From Areca catechu (Eukaryota; Streptophyta; Magnoliopsida; Arecales; Arecaceae), in the NCBI GenBank assembly GCA_021397845.1, contig CM038053.1:145342541-145406540 (forward strand): DNA of 64,000 nt. Direction: 5' to 3'. This document shows, in pieces, positions 45,473 through 58,625 of this stretch. A program made the translations under genes and the position numbers. The notes beneath the pieces were generated by a model. That model saw nothing but the letters and a program-made list of their open reading frames with translations, was not told the DNA's origin and ran no database searches. Positions within the stretch are counted from its first letter, which is position 1, and the number at the start of each line of letters is the position of its first letter.

Positions 45473-45630
45473 ATTGGACTCTGGTACCCACTAGGAAATT
45501 AAAGTAATTCCTTGTATTGGAGGTAGAGGCTACCAATCTGAGCAAAATAGTAGTAGGGACCTTTAGACTAAAGTCCATGTCTTTAGGTTGATAATTTATA
45601 TACACTAATTAGCTTTGGTTTTCCTTTCAG

Positions 45631-46485
45631 ATGTCTTCCAACCTATCACTCCAATCTCTTCTCGATAACGAGAAGCTCAATGGACCCAACTTTGATAGAT
45701 GGTATCGAAGGCTCATGATTGTCTTGGAGTATGAATGGATCTTGTGTGTGATATCGAATCCGGTACCTGAAACCCTAGCTCCTAATGCTCGGGATTTGGT
45801 TAGAGACACTTATCAGAAGTGGCTCTTTGACAGGATCACTGTTCGATGCATAATGTTGGCAGTGATGAATGATGAGTTCAGTCACAAGTTTGAGAAAGCC
45901 CAGCTGAAAGAAATCCTTTAAAGGTTGAAGGAGTCTTTCGAGACACCGGACGACGTTGAGAGGTACAGAGTCTCCTATGCTATCTACAATGCATGGATGC
46001 ATGATAGGGCCTCAGTCACTGATCATGTATTGTACATGATCAAGATGATTAAGCACCTGGGCAAGCTCAGATATCCCTTGCATGAATAGCTTGGGAAGGA
46101 TGCGATTCTGAATTCTTTCCCCTCTTCCTATCTAGATTTTTTCGATCATTATAGAATGAATAAGCCTGCAGTTAACTACCACGGTTTATTGGGGTTGCTG
46201 CAGACTTATGAGAAAGAACACCAACTGAACAAAGGGGTGGTAAATCTAGTGGGAGGACCTTCGGGAGGGTGTCGTCCTTTTAAGAAAGGGAAAAAGAAAA
46301 ACAAAGGGAAAAAGGTGCTAAATGCTTCTAGGCCCAATCAGGCCAAGAGGGTGAAGGCTGATCAAAGCCATGCAGGGTGCTTCTTCTACAAGAAGTAGGG
46401 TCACTGGAAGATGAACTATCCTCTTTACATTGCATCCCTTGACCCAAGTAGGTCCAAGAAGAGAAAGCAGTAGGATGGTCCTGGA
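45631..46485 (+). pseudogene. C4 gag (broken)
   Basis: It starts MSSNLSLQSLLDNEKLNGPN and continues FDRWYRRLMIVLEYEWIL and FDRITVRCIMLAVMNDEFSH, then a stop after EIL, then RLKESFETPDDVERYRVSYA in the same frame. The tail GRPFKKGKKKNKGKK-like region leads into CFFYKK, a stop and GHWKMNYPLY, a knuckle with two Cys changed to Tyr. The start was chosen because it aligns with the C2 gag start. Capsid-like role by family. Confidence 0.88.
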
Positions 46486-49400
46486 CAAGGTAGTTATATG
46501 ATAATACCTTGTAGTTTCTCTATTTGCGATACTACTAACTGGGTATTGGATACTGGAAGTCCAATTCATATTTGCAATTCTTTGTAGGGACTTCAAGTTA
46601 GTAGAAGATTCAAGGACAGCGAGAGATTCTTGAACGTGGAAAATGGAAGCCGAGTTCCAGTCCTGGAGTTGGGAGTCCTCAAACTTGTTTTCGAGTCCTA
46701 TACTGTTGTTTTGAATGAGTGTCATTTTTGTCCATCTTTTATTTTGAATGTCATTTCTGTAGGCCAATTAGCCATGTATCGTTATGAACTATCAATAAAG
46801 AATGATGTTTGCAAAATTATTTGGAATGGTTCTGTAGTATTGAATGGACAAATGCGCGAATGGCATTTATGTACTATCATGACCTGTTAGTATAATGTAC
46901 ACGTCTAAAAATGCCCTGAGATAGATAATGTCAGCGAAGCGTACCTATGGCATTATAGGCTAGGTCATATAAACAGGAGCAGGATAAATAGGTTGAAAAG
47001 TGAGTGTCTCCTCGATTTTAGTGAAGATGGTTCACTTCCAACCTGAGTCCTGTCTTCTTGGAAAAATGACAAAGTCACCTTTTACTGGAAAAGATGAACA
47101 AGCCAATGAGATTCTGAGTCTAGTACATACTGATGTATGCGGACCTATGAATGTTAGTGCCAAGGGTGGGTATGTTTATTTTATTACATTTACAAATGAC
47201 CTTTCGAGGTATGGTTATGACTTCTTAATGACACATAAATCTGAATCGTTTGAAATGTTCAAATGGTATCGTAGTGAGGTAGAAAAAAAATTGGAAAGTG
47301 TATCAAAACCCTTCGATCCGATTGAGGTGGTAAATACCTTTCGGATGAGTTTCTGACATATCTCGAGGAGAATAAGATTCTCTCTTAATGGACACCTCCT
47401 GGGACACCTCAATTAAATAGTGTCTGAGTGGAGGAATCGAACCTTGTTGGACATGGTTTGGTCCATGATGGGCTTTGCTTCTCTGCCAGTATCCTTTTGG
47501 GGATATGCTTTAAAATCAGCCTATTACCTTCTCAATAGGGCTCCAAGTAAGTCTGTTAGCAAAACACTATATGAGATATGGACTAGACATAAGCCGACAC
47601 TATCACACCTTCAGATCTGGGGGTGCCCGGCTTATGTGAAATGTTTGGAAACGGACAAACTTTGACCTAGGTCTGACCGGTGCCTATTTGTTGGGTATCC
47701 AAAAGAATCTAAGGGGTACTACTTCTACTTAGCTGAGGAACAAAAGTTGTTCATCAGTCTTAGGGCTATCTTTTTGGAAAAGGAGTTTCGTGGTAAAGGA
47801 ACTGTAGCCGCAATGATTGAACTTAGTGAAGTTCAACAAGTAGAAGAACCGACACACTTAAGGGACAACATAGAACCGACTATGATTAGATCATACCTAG
47901 AGCCCACACAGGAACCATTAAGGAGATTTGGTAGGGTACCGAGTTGACCGGACATATATTATGGTTTCTTGGTCCAGGACGATGATCCCATTGAACTCGA
48001 TGAGAACGATGAGGATTCGATCATCTATATGATGTTATGCAGAGGTCCGACTCTGAGAAATGGCTAGGAGACATGAAATCCAAAATGGAGTCCATGAAGA
48101 TCAACAATGTATGGACATTGGTTGATCCACCTGAAGGGATAAAACCTATTGGATGCAAATAAATTTTTAAAAGGAAAAGGGGTGCAGACGGGCAGGTAGA
48201 GACTTATAAAGCCCATCTAGTTGCCAAAGGATATCGTCAACATTATGGTATTGACTATGACGAGACATTCTCTTCTATGGCAATGCTCAAGTCCATTCAG
48301 ATCATGCTTGCTTTAGCAGCACACCTTGACTATGAAATCTGGCAAATGGATATCCAAATAGCTTTCCTGAATGGTGAGCTAGAAGAGGTGTATATGATAC
48401 AACCTGAAGGGTTCACATCCACAAATGAGTCAAAGGTGTGCAAGCTTTAAAATTTCATCTATGGACTGAAGCAAGCATCAAGGAGTTGGAATATGCGATT
48501 TGATAAGTGTATCAAGTCATATGGCTTCATTAAGAATGGAGAAGAACCTTGCATTTACAAATGGGATAATGGTTCTGTGATTATATTCCTTGTGCTGTAT
48601 GTGGATGACGTTCTCTTAATCGAGAATGACATCCCAGCACTACAAGGAATAAAGGTCTGGTTGTCATCTCAGTTTTCTATGAAGGACTTGGGTGAAGCCT
48701 CTTACATACTGGGTATGAAGATCTATAAAGATAGATCTAAGAGGCTTCTAGGACTGTCCCAGTCTATGTACATCGACACCATGCTAAAATTGTTCAGCAT
48801 AGAAAAATTTAAGAAGGGCTATCTCTCGATAGGCACTGGAATTCATCTCTCCAAAAGGAATTATGTGACAACTCCTGAAGAGAGAGAGCGTATGAGTAGA
48901 ATTCCATATGCTTCGGTAGTGGGTTCTATCATGTACACCATGACCATGTACTAGACCTGACGTGGCATACTCACTAGGCATAGTGAGCAGATACCAGTCT
49001 GACCCAGGTGAAGCTCATTGGAAAGTGGTAAAGACTATCCTTAAGTATTTACAAAATACTAAGGACCAATGGCTAATTTATGAAGAATCTGACTTGAAAC
49101 TTGTGGATTATACTGACTCCAGTTTTCAGTCAGATAAGGATGATAGCAAGAGTATGTCGGGATTTATCTTTGCCCTGAGCGAATGAGCTATCTGCTAGAA
49201 AAGTTCAAAGCAGCCTACTATGGCAGCTCAATTTGCAAAGCAGAGTATATTGCAGCATTAGATGTAGCAAAGGAAGCTGGGTGGCTGTGGAAGTTCCTTG
49301 GCGAGCTAGGAGTAGCACCTTCCCTGGATGGTCCTATTTCGGTGTACTGTGACAGCATTAGAGCCATTGCTCAAGCTAAAGAGCAAAAGTCTCATCACCG

Positions 49401-49540
49401 CACAAAGCATATTCTGCGATGCTATCACCTTGTATGAGAGATCATGGAACGAGGTGAATTGACCATCAGAAGATTGATGAAAAGGAGAACCTCGCTAACC
49501 CCTTCACTAAGGTCATCAAAATTTAAGAGTTCGACTGTTG
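46486..49540 (+). pseudogene. C4 pol: protease, integrase, RT, RNase H (broken)
   Basis: Protease WVLDTGSPIHICNSL near 46540 keeps DTG. Integrase: ESCLLGKMTKSPFTGKDEQA and LVHTDVCGPMNVSAKGGYVY (47000-47356), then RNRTLLDMVWSMMGFASLPV (47420-47665) with Trp/Glu changes before it. RT: YDETFSSMAMLKS near 48258, YVDDVLLIENDIP (48493-48954). RNase H: DPGEAHWKVVKTILKYLQNT (48962-49186) and AEYIAALDVAKEAGWLWKFL (49183-49437). Several stops and frameshifts. Confidence 0.9.
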
Positions 49541-49584
49541 TAAACAGAAAATGGGAATGAGATTCTATACCGATTGGCTTTAGT

Positions 49585-49596
49585 CCAAGTGAAAGT
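49585..49596 (+). other. Polypurine tract of C4
   Basis: CCAAGTGAAAGT directly before the 3' LTR. Confidence 0.65.
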
Positions 49597-51393
49597 TGTT
49601 GGGAATTATGTCTCAAAGTCAATCGTCTAGGTTGTAGATGGTTGTGCTATCTTGTAATTGTATATGATTTTTTAATGAATAAATGTTATTCTTTTTGGTT
49701 GTTCATCATATTTACATTTTCCTGAAATGAACTCTTGTATAATGGAGTCCTTAGAACTACATTATTTGATATAGAGAGGATATATTAAGTAGTTCTTAAA
49801 CTGGTTCACAACCAAATGATACATTGTTATAGGATAATGATGTATCAAGTGTAGGTTATTGTATGTCACATTTGTTGATTATCCTCTTAACCAAGGAGTA
49901 TGGAGACACTGGTATGACATGCAAGTGAAATGTGTGACATCTTACTGAAAGTGACCATCTGTGGAGCTCCCTTCTGTCAAAGGGTTACTCATGAAGGGAT
50001 ATGGGTACATGTGTCCCTCAGATCTGAGATCACCATGGTAGCTTGCAAGCAACTCACTATACTTTGATGCCGGACTACCTGGATTTCTAATCCAGTGATG
50101 GAAGGTTTCTGGGTGCAGTCAAGTACTTGTGAAGCGGTGGTGGATCAAAATGGATTTGACCCCTCCAAATAGTTTGGAGTGAATGACTCACTATGTCTCA
50201 ATTTAGCAAATCCTTGACCAGGGTAGTTCTTGTAAGAAGTCACGGAACTTGTAAAGTTGAGACATGATCTGGATGGATTAAATTAGGGTTGGCAGTCGAA
50301 CTCTAGGTCATCCTGAGCATTATGAGGTCAAAGGGATGAATTATGTAGTAACCATATGCCAAAGGTTCTTGTGAGGTGCTCTGCATCTTTGACCTATCCG
50401 GACGTCGGGTATCATTGCTAGATGAGGACTTTGACTGGTATTGAAAATGTTCCAGTGCTATCGACTTAGTGTTCGGGGTCACACTCCATAGGGGTTTCTA
50501 TCTTATCTTAAGGCTGATCGATGATTGTGAATCATTTGCCATCACCGGAGGTCAATATGATTAACCATGTTCCAAGTGTCGATACTTCGATTTTTGTAAG
50601 TGTCGACACTTAGGGAAGTGTTGATACTTGGTATTTTGCAAGTGTCGACACTTGCTATGATGAGCAGATTTCTGGAAAGAATTTTTTGGAATGTTTGACT
50701 TCGAATTTTGAATTCAAAATTCGAGTTTTGTGCATTTTGGCTCCAAGCATTCATGGTATGATTGTCATACTTACCTTCTTTGGCTTTGACCCATTTGGAA
50801 TGGCCCTTTACTCTCTCCCCCAATCACTCCTCCTTCCTCTTTCTCCCTCTCATGGCTGCTCCTATCAATGTAGGTCATTTTAGAGGCTGTTAATGAATAA
50901 AAATAAGCTATTGATTGTTTGAGAGAAAAGAGAGGAAGAAGAAGGGCTTAATGAGGACTTGGGATTGGGTGTGAGAAACCTAGCATTCAAGCTAGGTCTT
51001 GGGAAGAGAGTTTTGGAAAGGGTTCCACCTCTCCTCCTGTCTTCCCGGAAGAAGAAGATCGGCCCGAAGGATCTCGAAGAGTTAGCACTCCGAGGGAGTT
51101 GATCAGAATCGAGCCTTGGTGTGGATTACCTGTAGAGGCTAGACACTTGTGTGGCTCGGGCGCCCTCCTCCATCTTCATAGTATTTTCAAAGGTATAATG
51201 GTAAGGTACTATTGCATCTTTGTTTATTTCTTCCTATTGATGTTTTGCTTGCATGCTAGATCATTGTACTAGGTCCTGTTACGGGCAGATCGGTAGATCA
51301 TTTGACTATCTACTGAGCCTTTCGCTGTGCATGTTTTAAAATAGTATTAAAATGCATCTTTTTTGCCCTGCTTGCATGAAGTGCTTCACCTTC
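49597..51393 (+). repeat. 3' LTR of C4, 1,797 bp
   Basis: From TGTTGGGAATTATGTC to GTGCTTCACCTTCA. Palindromes at 50574, 50598, 50616 and 50640, two of them perfect. The frame 50686-50883 exists because the 5' LTR has the same sequence. Confidence 0.94.
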
Positions 51394-54300
51394 ACAGAGC
51401 TCCAGGCAACTGAATAGTTCTTGGTTAGAGTCTTAAGGTGATCAATGCCCTCCTAGCTCCATGTGACCAAGTAGCACTCAATCAAAGCCCTCATGGACAA
51501 ACCCATATGGTCTCAAGTGATCGAGTAGTACTCGATCAGAGCCCTCAAGCAATCAATGCCTACATGGCTCCAAGTGATCGAGTAATGCTCGATCAGTGCC
51601 CTCAAGTGATAGTATCCACCTAGCTCTAAATAATCAGGTAGTGCTCGATCAATGCCCTCAAGTGAACAGCACCGAAATGGCTCCTTATGACTGACTAGTG
51701 CTTGGTTAATGCCCTCAGGCGATTAGCGCACACATGGCTCCAAGTTATCGAGTAGTGCATGATTGGAGCCCTTAGGTGATCAGCATCTACATGGCTTCAT
51801 GTGACCAAATAATGCTCAATCAAAGCCCTAAGATGATTAATATCCGAATAGCTCTAGGTGATTGAATAATACTCGATCAGAACTCTCAAGCAATCAAACC
51901 CAAAAGACTCAAAATGATTGAGTACCACTTGATTAGAGCACTCAACTGATCAATACCCATATGGCTCCATGTGACCACATAGCACTTGATCAGATCCCTG
52001 AAGCAATCAATGCCTACATGGCTCCGAGTGACCAAGTAGCGCTCGATCTAAGCTCTCAAGTGATCAGCACCCACATGACTCCAAGTGATCGAGTAGCATT
52101 CGATCAAAGCCCTCAGGTGATCAATATCCATATAGCTCCAATTGATAGAGTAGTGCTTAGTTAGAGCCCTCAAGCAATCAGATTTTACCTAGCTCAAAAT
52201 GACCAAGTAGCACTCGATCTGAGCACTCAGGCAATCAGCTCCCATTGGCTCCAAGTGACCAAGTAGTACTCGATCAGGATCTCAAGCGATCAATGCCCAC
52301 CTAGCTCTAAGTGACCAAGTAGTGCTTGGTCAGTGCCCTCATGCGATCGGCACCCACATGGCTTTAAATGATAGAGTAGAACTCGGTTAGAGCCCCCAAG
52401 TGTTCAATTTCTACATGGCTCCAAGTAATCGAGTAGCACTTGATCAAAGTCCTCAAATGATCAGCACCCATATAACTCCAAGTGATTAAGTAGCACTCTA
52501 TCAAAGCCCTCAGGTGATTAGTGTCCACATGGCTCTAATTGATAGAGTACTGGTTAATCAGAGATCTCAAGCAATCAATGCTCACATAGCTCCAAGTTAT
52601 CGAGTAGTGCTCAGTTAGCACCCTTAGAAAATCAACATCTAAATGGCTCCATGTAACTGAGTAGTACTCAGTCAGAGCCCTTAGGTGATCAATGCCCACA
52701 TGGCCCTAAGTGATCAAGTAGTACTAAATCATAGCCCTTAAGAGACCATCTCCAACATGACTCCAAGTGATCGAGTAGTGTCTAGTCAAAATCCTCAGGC
52801 GATCAATGCCCACAAGGCTCTAATTGACAAGTAATGCTCGATCAGGGCCCTTAGGCAATCGGTGCCCACATGGCTCTAAGTGATCGAATAGCGCCTAGTC
52901 AAAAGCTCTCAAATAATCAATGCCCATGTCACTCCAAGTGATCGAGTAGTGCTTGAACATAACCCTTAGGCATTAGTACCAACCAGGCTCCAAGAGATTA
53001 GGTTGTGCTTAGTCAGAGCCCTCAATTGATCAATGCCCACCTGGCTCCAAGTGAATAGGTAGCACTTACTCAGAGTTCCCTAGCGATCTATGCCTACCTG
53101 GCTCCAAGTGATCTAGTAGTGCTTGGTCATAACCCTTAGAAATTAGTGCCAACCAGGCTCCAAGAGACTGGGTTGTGCTCAGTCGGAGCCCTTAACTAAT
53201 CAGTGCCCACTTGGCTCCAAGTGACTAGGTAGCACTAAGTTAGAGTTCCCTAGTGATCTATGCCTACCTAGCTCCATGTGACCAAGTAGTGCTCAATCGA
53301 AGAACTTAGGTGATTAACGCCCACATGTCTCCAAGTGACTGAGTAGGCTCAATAAGAGCCCTTGGGCAATCCATGCCCACTAGGATCTAAATGACCAAGT
53401 AGTGCTTAATTAGAGCCCTCAAACCAATACCCACATGACTCCAAGTGATAGAGCAGCACTCGATTGAAGCACCAAGGTAATCAATGCCCACATAGCTTCA
53501 AGTGATCGAGTAGCACTTGATTAGAGACCTTAGGCAATTAATACGCAAATGGATCTAAGTGATCAAGTAGTGCTCAGTCAGAGCCTCAGGCAATCAATAC
53601 CCAAATGATTCCAAGTGATCAAGTAACGCTCAATTAGAGCTCTCAGGTGATCAGTGCCAACCTTGCTCCAAGTAACCGACTAGCACTCATTCAGAGCCTT
53701 TAGGCAATCCATGCCCACATGGCTCCATGTTATCGAGTAGCACTTAACCATAGCACTTAAGTAATCAATACTTGCATGGCTCTAAGTGATTGAGAGCACT
53801 CGATCAAATCCCTCAAGCAATGAATGTTCATATCGCTCCAAGTAACCAAGTAATGCTCAGTCAGAGCCCTCAAGTGATCAACATCAACATATCTCCATGT
53901 GACCAAGTAATGCTTGGTCAGATCCCTTAGGTGATCAATGACCACATGCTCCAAGTGATCGAGTAGCGCTCTGTCAGAGCCCTAAGGTGATCAGAGACCA
54001 TATGGCTCCAAGTGACCAACAGCACTCGATCAGAGCCCTCAGGTGATTAACGCCCACCTAGCTCCATGTAAATGAGCAGTGCTCATTGAAGCACTTAAAT
54101 GATCAGCACCCACCTGGCTCCAAGTATCCGAGTAGTTCTTGATCAAAGAACCCACATGGCTCTACATATACAAGTTATGCTTGGTTAAGCCCTCAAGTGA
54201 TCAATGCACATATGAATCTAAGTTACTGAATAGCACTCGATTAGAGCCCTCAAGCGAATAGCACCCATAAGGCTCCAAGTCACCAAGTAGTGCTCGATAA

Positions 54301-56668
54301 GAGTCCTCAAGCGATTAGTACCCACATGGCTCCAAGTGATCAAGTAGTGCTCGATCAGCATCCTTAAGTGATCAATGGCCATATGGCTCCAAGTGTTTGA
54401 GTTATGCTTGGCCAAAGCCCTCAGGAAATCAGCACCCATATGGCTCCAAGTGAATGAGTAGCACTCGTTAAAGTCCTTAAGCAATCAATGCCCACATGGT
54501 TCCAAGTGACCGAGTATGGCTCGTTCAAAGCTATCAAGCGATCAATGCTCACTTGGCTCTAAGTGACCAAGTAGTACTTGGTCAAAGCCCTTAAGTGATT
54601 AGCATCCACATGGCTCCAAGTGATCGAGTGGGGCTTATTCAGAGCCATCAGGCAATTAATGCCTACATGGCTCTAAGGGATTGAGTAGTGCTTGATCAAA
54701 GTCCATTAGTAATTAGCATCCACATGTCTCCAAGTGACTGAGCGGTACTCAATCAAAACCCTTAGGTGATCAGCACCCACTTGGCTCCAAGTGATCAAGT
54801 AATGCTCGATCAGAGCCCTTAAGTAATCAGGACCCGTATGGCTCCAAGTGAACGAGTATTACTCAGTTAGAGCCCTCAAGTGATCAACGTTCGGATGGCT
54901 CCAAGTGATCAAATAACACCATTCAGAGCCCTCTAGCGATCCACACCCACATGGCTCCAAGTGACTGAGTAGCACTCAATTAAAGCCCTCAAATGATCAA
55001 TGCCCACATGTCTCTAAGTGATCAAGTAGCGCTCGATCAAAGATCTCAAGCAATCAGCAACCACCTGGCTTCATGTGACTGAGTAGTGCTCATTTGAGTC
55101 CTCGACAATCAATGCCCACCTGGCTCTAAGCATTCAAGTGGTGCTCGATCAAAGCCCTCAGGCAATCAATGCCCACATGGCTCTAAATGTATGAATAGTG
55201 CTTGATCAAAGCCTTCAAGAGATTAATACCCACACAGCTCTAAGTTATCGAGTAGCACTCGATCAGAGCCCTCTGGTGATCAATGCCCACATGACTCCAA
55301 GTAACCAAGTAGCACTTGATCAGAACCCTTAAGTGATTAGCACCCACATGGCTCTAAGTGATTGAATAGCACTCGGTCAGAGCCCTCAAGCAATCAACAT
55401 CCACATGGCTCCAAGCTATGGAGTAGTACTCATTCAATGTTTTCAAGTGATCAATGCCCATATGGCTCTAAGTATCTGAGTAGTGCTCTGGTAGCCTTCA
55501 GGTGATCAGTGCCTGCATGGCTCTAAGTGATTGAGTAGTACTCGATCAAAGCCCTCAATCAATCAACATCTCCATGGCTCCAAGTGATTGAGTAGCGCTA
55601 ATTCAACGCCATCAGGTAATCAACCCCACATGGCTCCAATTGACCAAGTATCACTTGGTCAAATCTCTCAAGCGATCAGCATCCACATGGTTTCAAGTGA
55701 CCGAGTAGTGCTCGGTCAAAGGCCTCAATTGATCAATGCCCATTTTGCTCCAAGTGATCAAGTATCGCTTGATCAAAGCCTTAAGCAATCAGCACATTTA
55801 TGGTTCCAACAGACTGAGTAGTGCACGGTCAGAGCCCTTAAGCGATTAACGTTCACATGGCTCCAAGTAATCAAGTAGTGCTCAGTTAGAGACATCAAGC
55901 AATCAGCATCGACATGGATCCAAGTTATCGAGTAGTGCTTGGTCAGAGCCCTTATGCATCATCACCTACCAGGCTCCAAGAAATCAAGTAGCTCTCAGTC
56001 AAAGCACTTAAGCGATCAATGCCCACCTAGCTCCAAGTAACTAGGTAGCAATTGATCAAAGACCTCAGGCAATTAGTGCCCACTTGACTCCAAATAATCA
56101 AGTAGCACTTAGTTAAAGCCCTCAGGCGATCAGTATCTATATGGCTCTAAGTGATTAAGTAGTGCTCAATTAGAGCTCTCAGGCAATCAATGCCAAAATG
56201 ACTCCAAGTGACTGGTAGCACTTAGTTAAAGATCTCAGGCAATCAGCTTCCTCTCAGCTCTAAATGACTGAGTAGCGCTCAGTTAGATCCCTCAGGTGAT
56301 AAGTGCTTACATGACTCCAAATGACCGAGTAGTGCATGGTCAGAGCTCTTAGGCGATCAACACCCATACTAGCTCCAAGTGACCAAGTAGCACTTGGTTA
56401 AAGCCCTCAAGCGATCAACATCTAATTGGCTCCAATTGATTGAGTAGCACTTGATCAAAATCTTTAAGTGATCAACGCCCACCTTACTATAAGTAATCGA
56501 GTAGTGCTCGGTCATAGCCCTCATGCAATCAATGTTATATGGCTCCAAGTGACCATGTAGCACTCGATCAAAGCCCATAGGTAATCAATGCCCGCATGTA
56601 TCCAAGTAACCTAGTAGTGCTCGATCAGATCCCTCAAGCAAAAAATGTTTGCATGGCTCCAAGTGACC
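51394..56668. repeat. 57-bp tandem repeat, main segment (about 92 units)
   Basis: Uninterrupted head-to-tail units, strongly diverged from each other (mostly transitions), with occasional 1-3 base indels. 57 is 19 codons, so short open frames show 19-residue repeats such as MAPSDRVALDQSPQVINAH; these are broken after 60-90 residues everywhere and are not genes. No higher-order pattern was obvious by eye. Confidence 0.95.
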
Positions 56669-58621
56669 TAAGATCACCACGGTGACTTGTAAACAACTCA
56701 TTATACTTAGGTAATAGACTAACTAGATTTCTAATCTAGTGATGGAAGGTTATTGGCTATAGTCAAGTACTTATTAACTTAATGATGAGTCAAGATGGGA
56801 TTGACCACTCTAAGGTATTGGAGAAAATGCTTTATTATATTTCAATTTAGCAAGACCTTGGTCAGAGCAATCCTTGTAAGGAGTCACAGGATTTGTTAGG
56901 TTGAGACAAACCTTGATACATTATTCAGGTACTGGTAGTTGACTCTAAAATCATCCTAAGTATTCGATCAAAGTGATGAATTATACAAAAATCATATGCT
57001 TGGGTTTTTGAATGTTCCTTTGCAAACATTTGACCTATTCGGATGTTGAGCACCATTAGTAGATGTCACATCGATTAGTTCATGAATTGGTTCCTAGGCT
57101 ACCGGCTTAGTATTTGAATCTATAAAATCACATACATAAGAAGTTTCTAACCGAGCATGGTGGTTGATTAATGATTAAAAATTATTCAGTGATAAAATTA
57201 TAAATATGACGAATAATTAAACCTACATAAATATTAAAAATTAATTATTAATTAATTATTAATTAATTATAAAGGGTTAATCAATAATTTGATTTCTAAT
57301 TAGCTTAATTTGATTGATAAAGGTTTGATCAAGTCTAATTGAATTTGGTTCAATTGGGTTTCACTCGATTAGGTTATTCGATGACCATTATGCTAAGTAT
57401 TTCTAATTATGATTTAATTCGAACTTGGGCTCAGCTAGTTTTAGATTTAATTAAAACTTAATTATATCTAATTAAAATCTAATTGAATTGGATTCAAGTT
57501 GGTTAAATTAGTTATCACTAAATTAGTTTTGGTTCCTAACTAATTTTGGTCAAAACTTAGTCAAACCATAACCTAATCCAACTTGTTATCTTTTCTAAAA
57601 ATTCTCTTTGCCTTTCTAAGATTTTTTTATAAATTCTTCATGAAAAATGTTAGTTATTTTCCTCATCTCTTATTTCCATTTAGATTAGGATTGGTTTGAA
57701 ATAAATTTGGATTTACTTGAATTTAATTAGAAGAGTTCTATAAGGAATAGATTACCCAGTCCTATTTAAACATCATCACCTTATCCTAATCTAATCTCTC
57801 CTCTAATTAATAAAATTTTACTTTAGTTTTTTGTGATATATAAAACACTAAGAGGCCAATTACCATGTAAAATCTAAAATGAGAATTACTAAGAAAATAA
57901 GAAAAAAAGGGGCATGAATTCTAGATGGGCATGAGTGTTTTTTTGGGAGCAAGGGTTGAAGAGAGAGAAAAAATAAGAGAAAAATAGTAGAAAAGGATTT
58001 CTTATTCATTATTTTCTTTGTCCTTGACTTAGGCCCTATCATCCTCTTCTTGGATTTCTTGGAAGACTCAAGAAAATTTAAGAAATAAATTATTTTCAGC
58101 CATTCAATGGCCTTCATACGAATCAAGCAATCCATGAATGTTGATCGTGTCAAGGTTTCATGTGGATGATTTATAGAGGTCGGACATCTTATGCAACTGC
58201 AAAGTGATATGGAGAGCCCTTACCACATACTATCAATAGTGGCGACAATCAACCCATGATCAAGTATGAAATTAGGTTTCATATTATTTATAGATTAGAT
58301 CTACAATATGCATTGAGTAGATCGATGCATGCTAATTTTGTTTTCTATATTACATATCATGTTACGATCTTGCTTAGAATTTATTAGAATTATTTTAAAT
58401 TTATATTTTGTATTTAAAATAGTTTTAAAATAAATTCACTTTTGCTATCTACTCGATGTATGATGATTTTATTTTTTAACCTCATATCATGTTACGATAT
58501 TGCTTAGGGTTTATTAGAATTATTCTAAATACATATTTTTTATTTAAAATAGTTTTAAAATAGATTCACTTTTTCTATAAATTTATAAAAAAATTAAGCA
58601 TGAAATACTAGGTGATTTTCA
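56669..58621 (+). repeat. 5' LTR of C5, 5'-truncated
   Basis: Homology to C4 starts abruptly at AAGATCACCACGG (C4 42404) right after an array unit and ends GTGATTTTCA. A 130-bp segment is duplicated at 58319-58575. TATA-like CCTATTTAAACATC is near 57762. Confidence 0.82.
58319..58575. repeat. 130-bp tandem duplication in C5 LTR
   Basis: ATATCATGTTACGAT occurs at 58354 and 58484, with matching sequence on both sides including TTTAAAATAGTTTTAAAATA. C4 has only one counterpart (near 43700). Confidence 0.85.
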
Positions 58622-58625
58622 CTAG

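Larger units (their letters stand above)
43791..45630 (+). other. Untranslated leader of C4, 1.84 kb
   Basis: It holds a second palindrome cluster (44138-44320), the shared module (44771-44870) and two hairpin modules (45237-45321, 45427-45472). No credible frame before gag. Confidence 0.75.
41974..51393 (+). mobile_element. C4: Ty1/copia element in the tandem array, 9.4 kb, decayed
   Basis: It has LTRs of 1,800 and 1,797 bp, a primer site, a long leader, gag, pol with all copia domains, and a polypurine tract. The LTRs differ by roughly 7% over the first 220 bases. It is a different family from C1-C3: the gag starts MSSNLSLQSLLDNEKLNGPN, and the LTRs share no visible sequence with theirs. 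C5 is its relative. Confidence 0.93.

Noticed and set aside
49600..51393. Envelope-like gene after pol in C4, or after RNase H in C2
   Set aside because: In both elements the LTR begins within tens of bases of the pol end; there is no space for one.
51394..56668. Possible CRISPR array
   Set aside because: Repeats are contiguous 57-bp units with no unique spacers, strongly diverged, in plant DNA; this is a satellite-like array.
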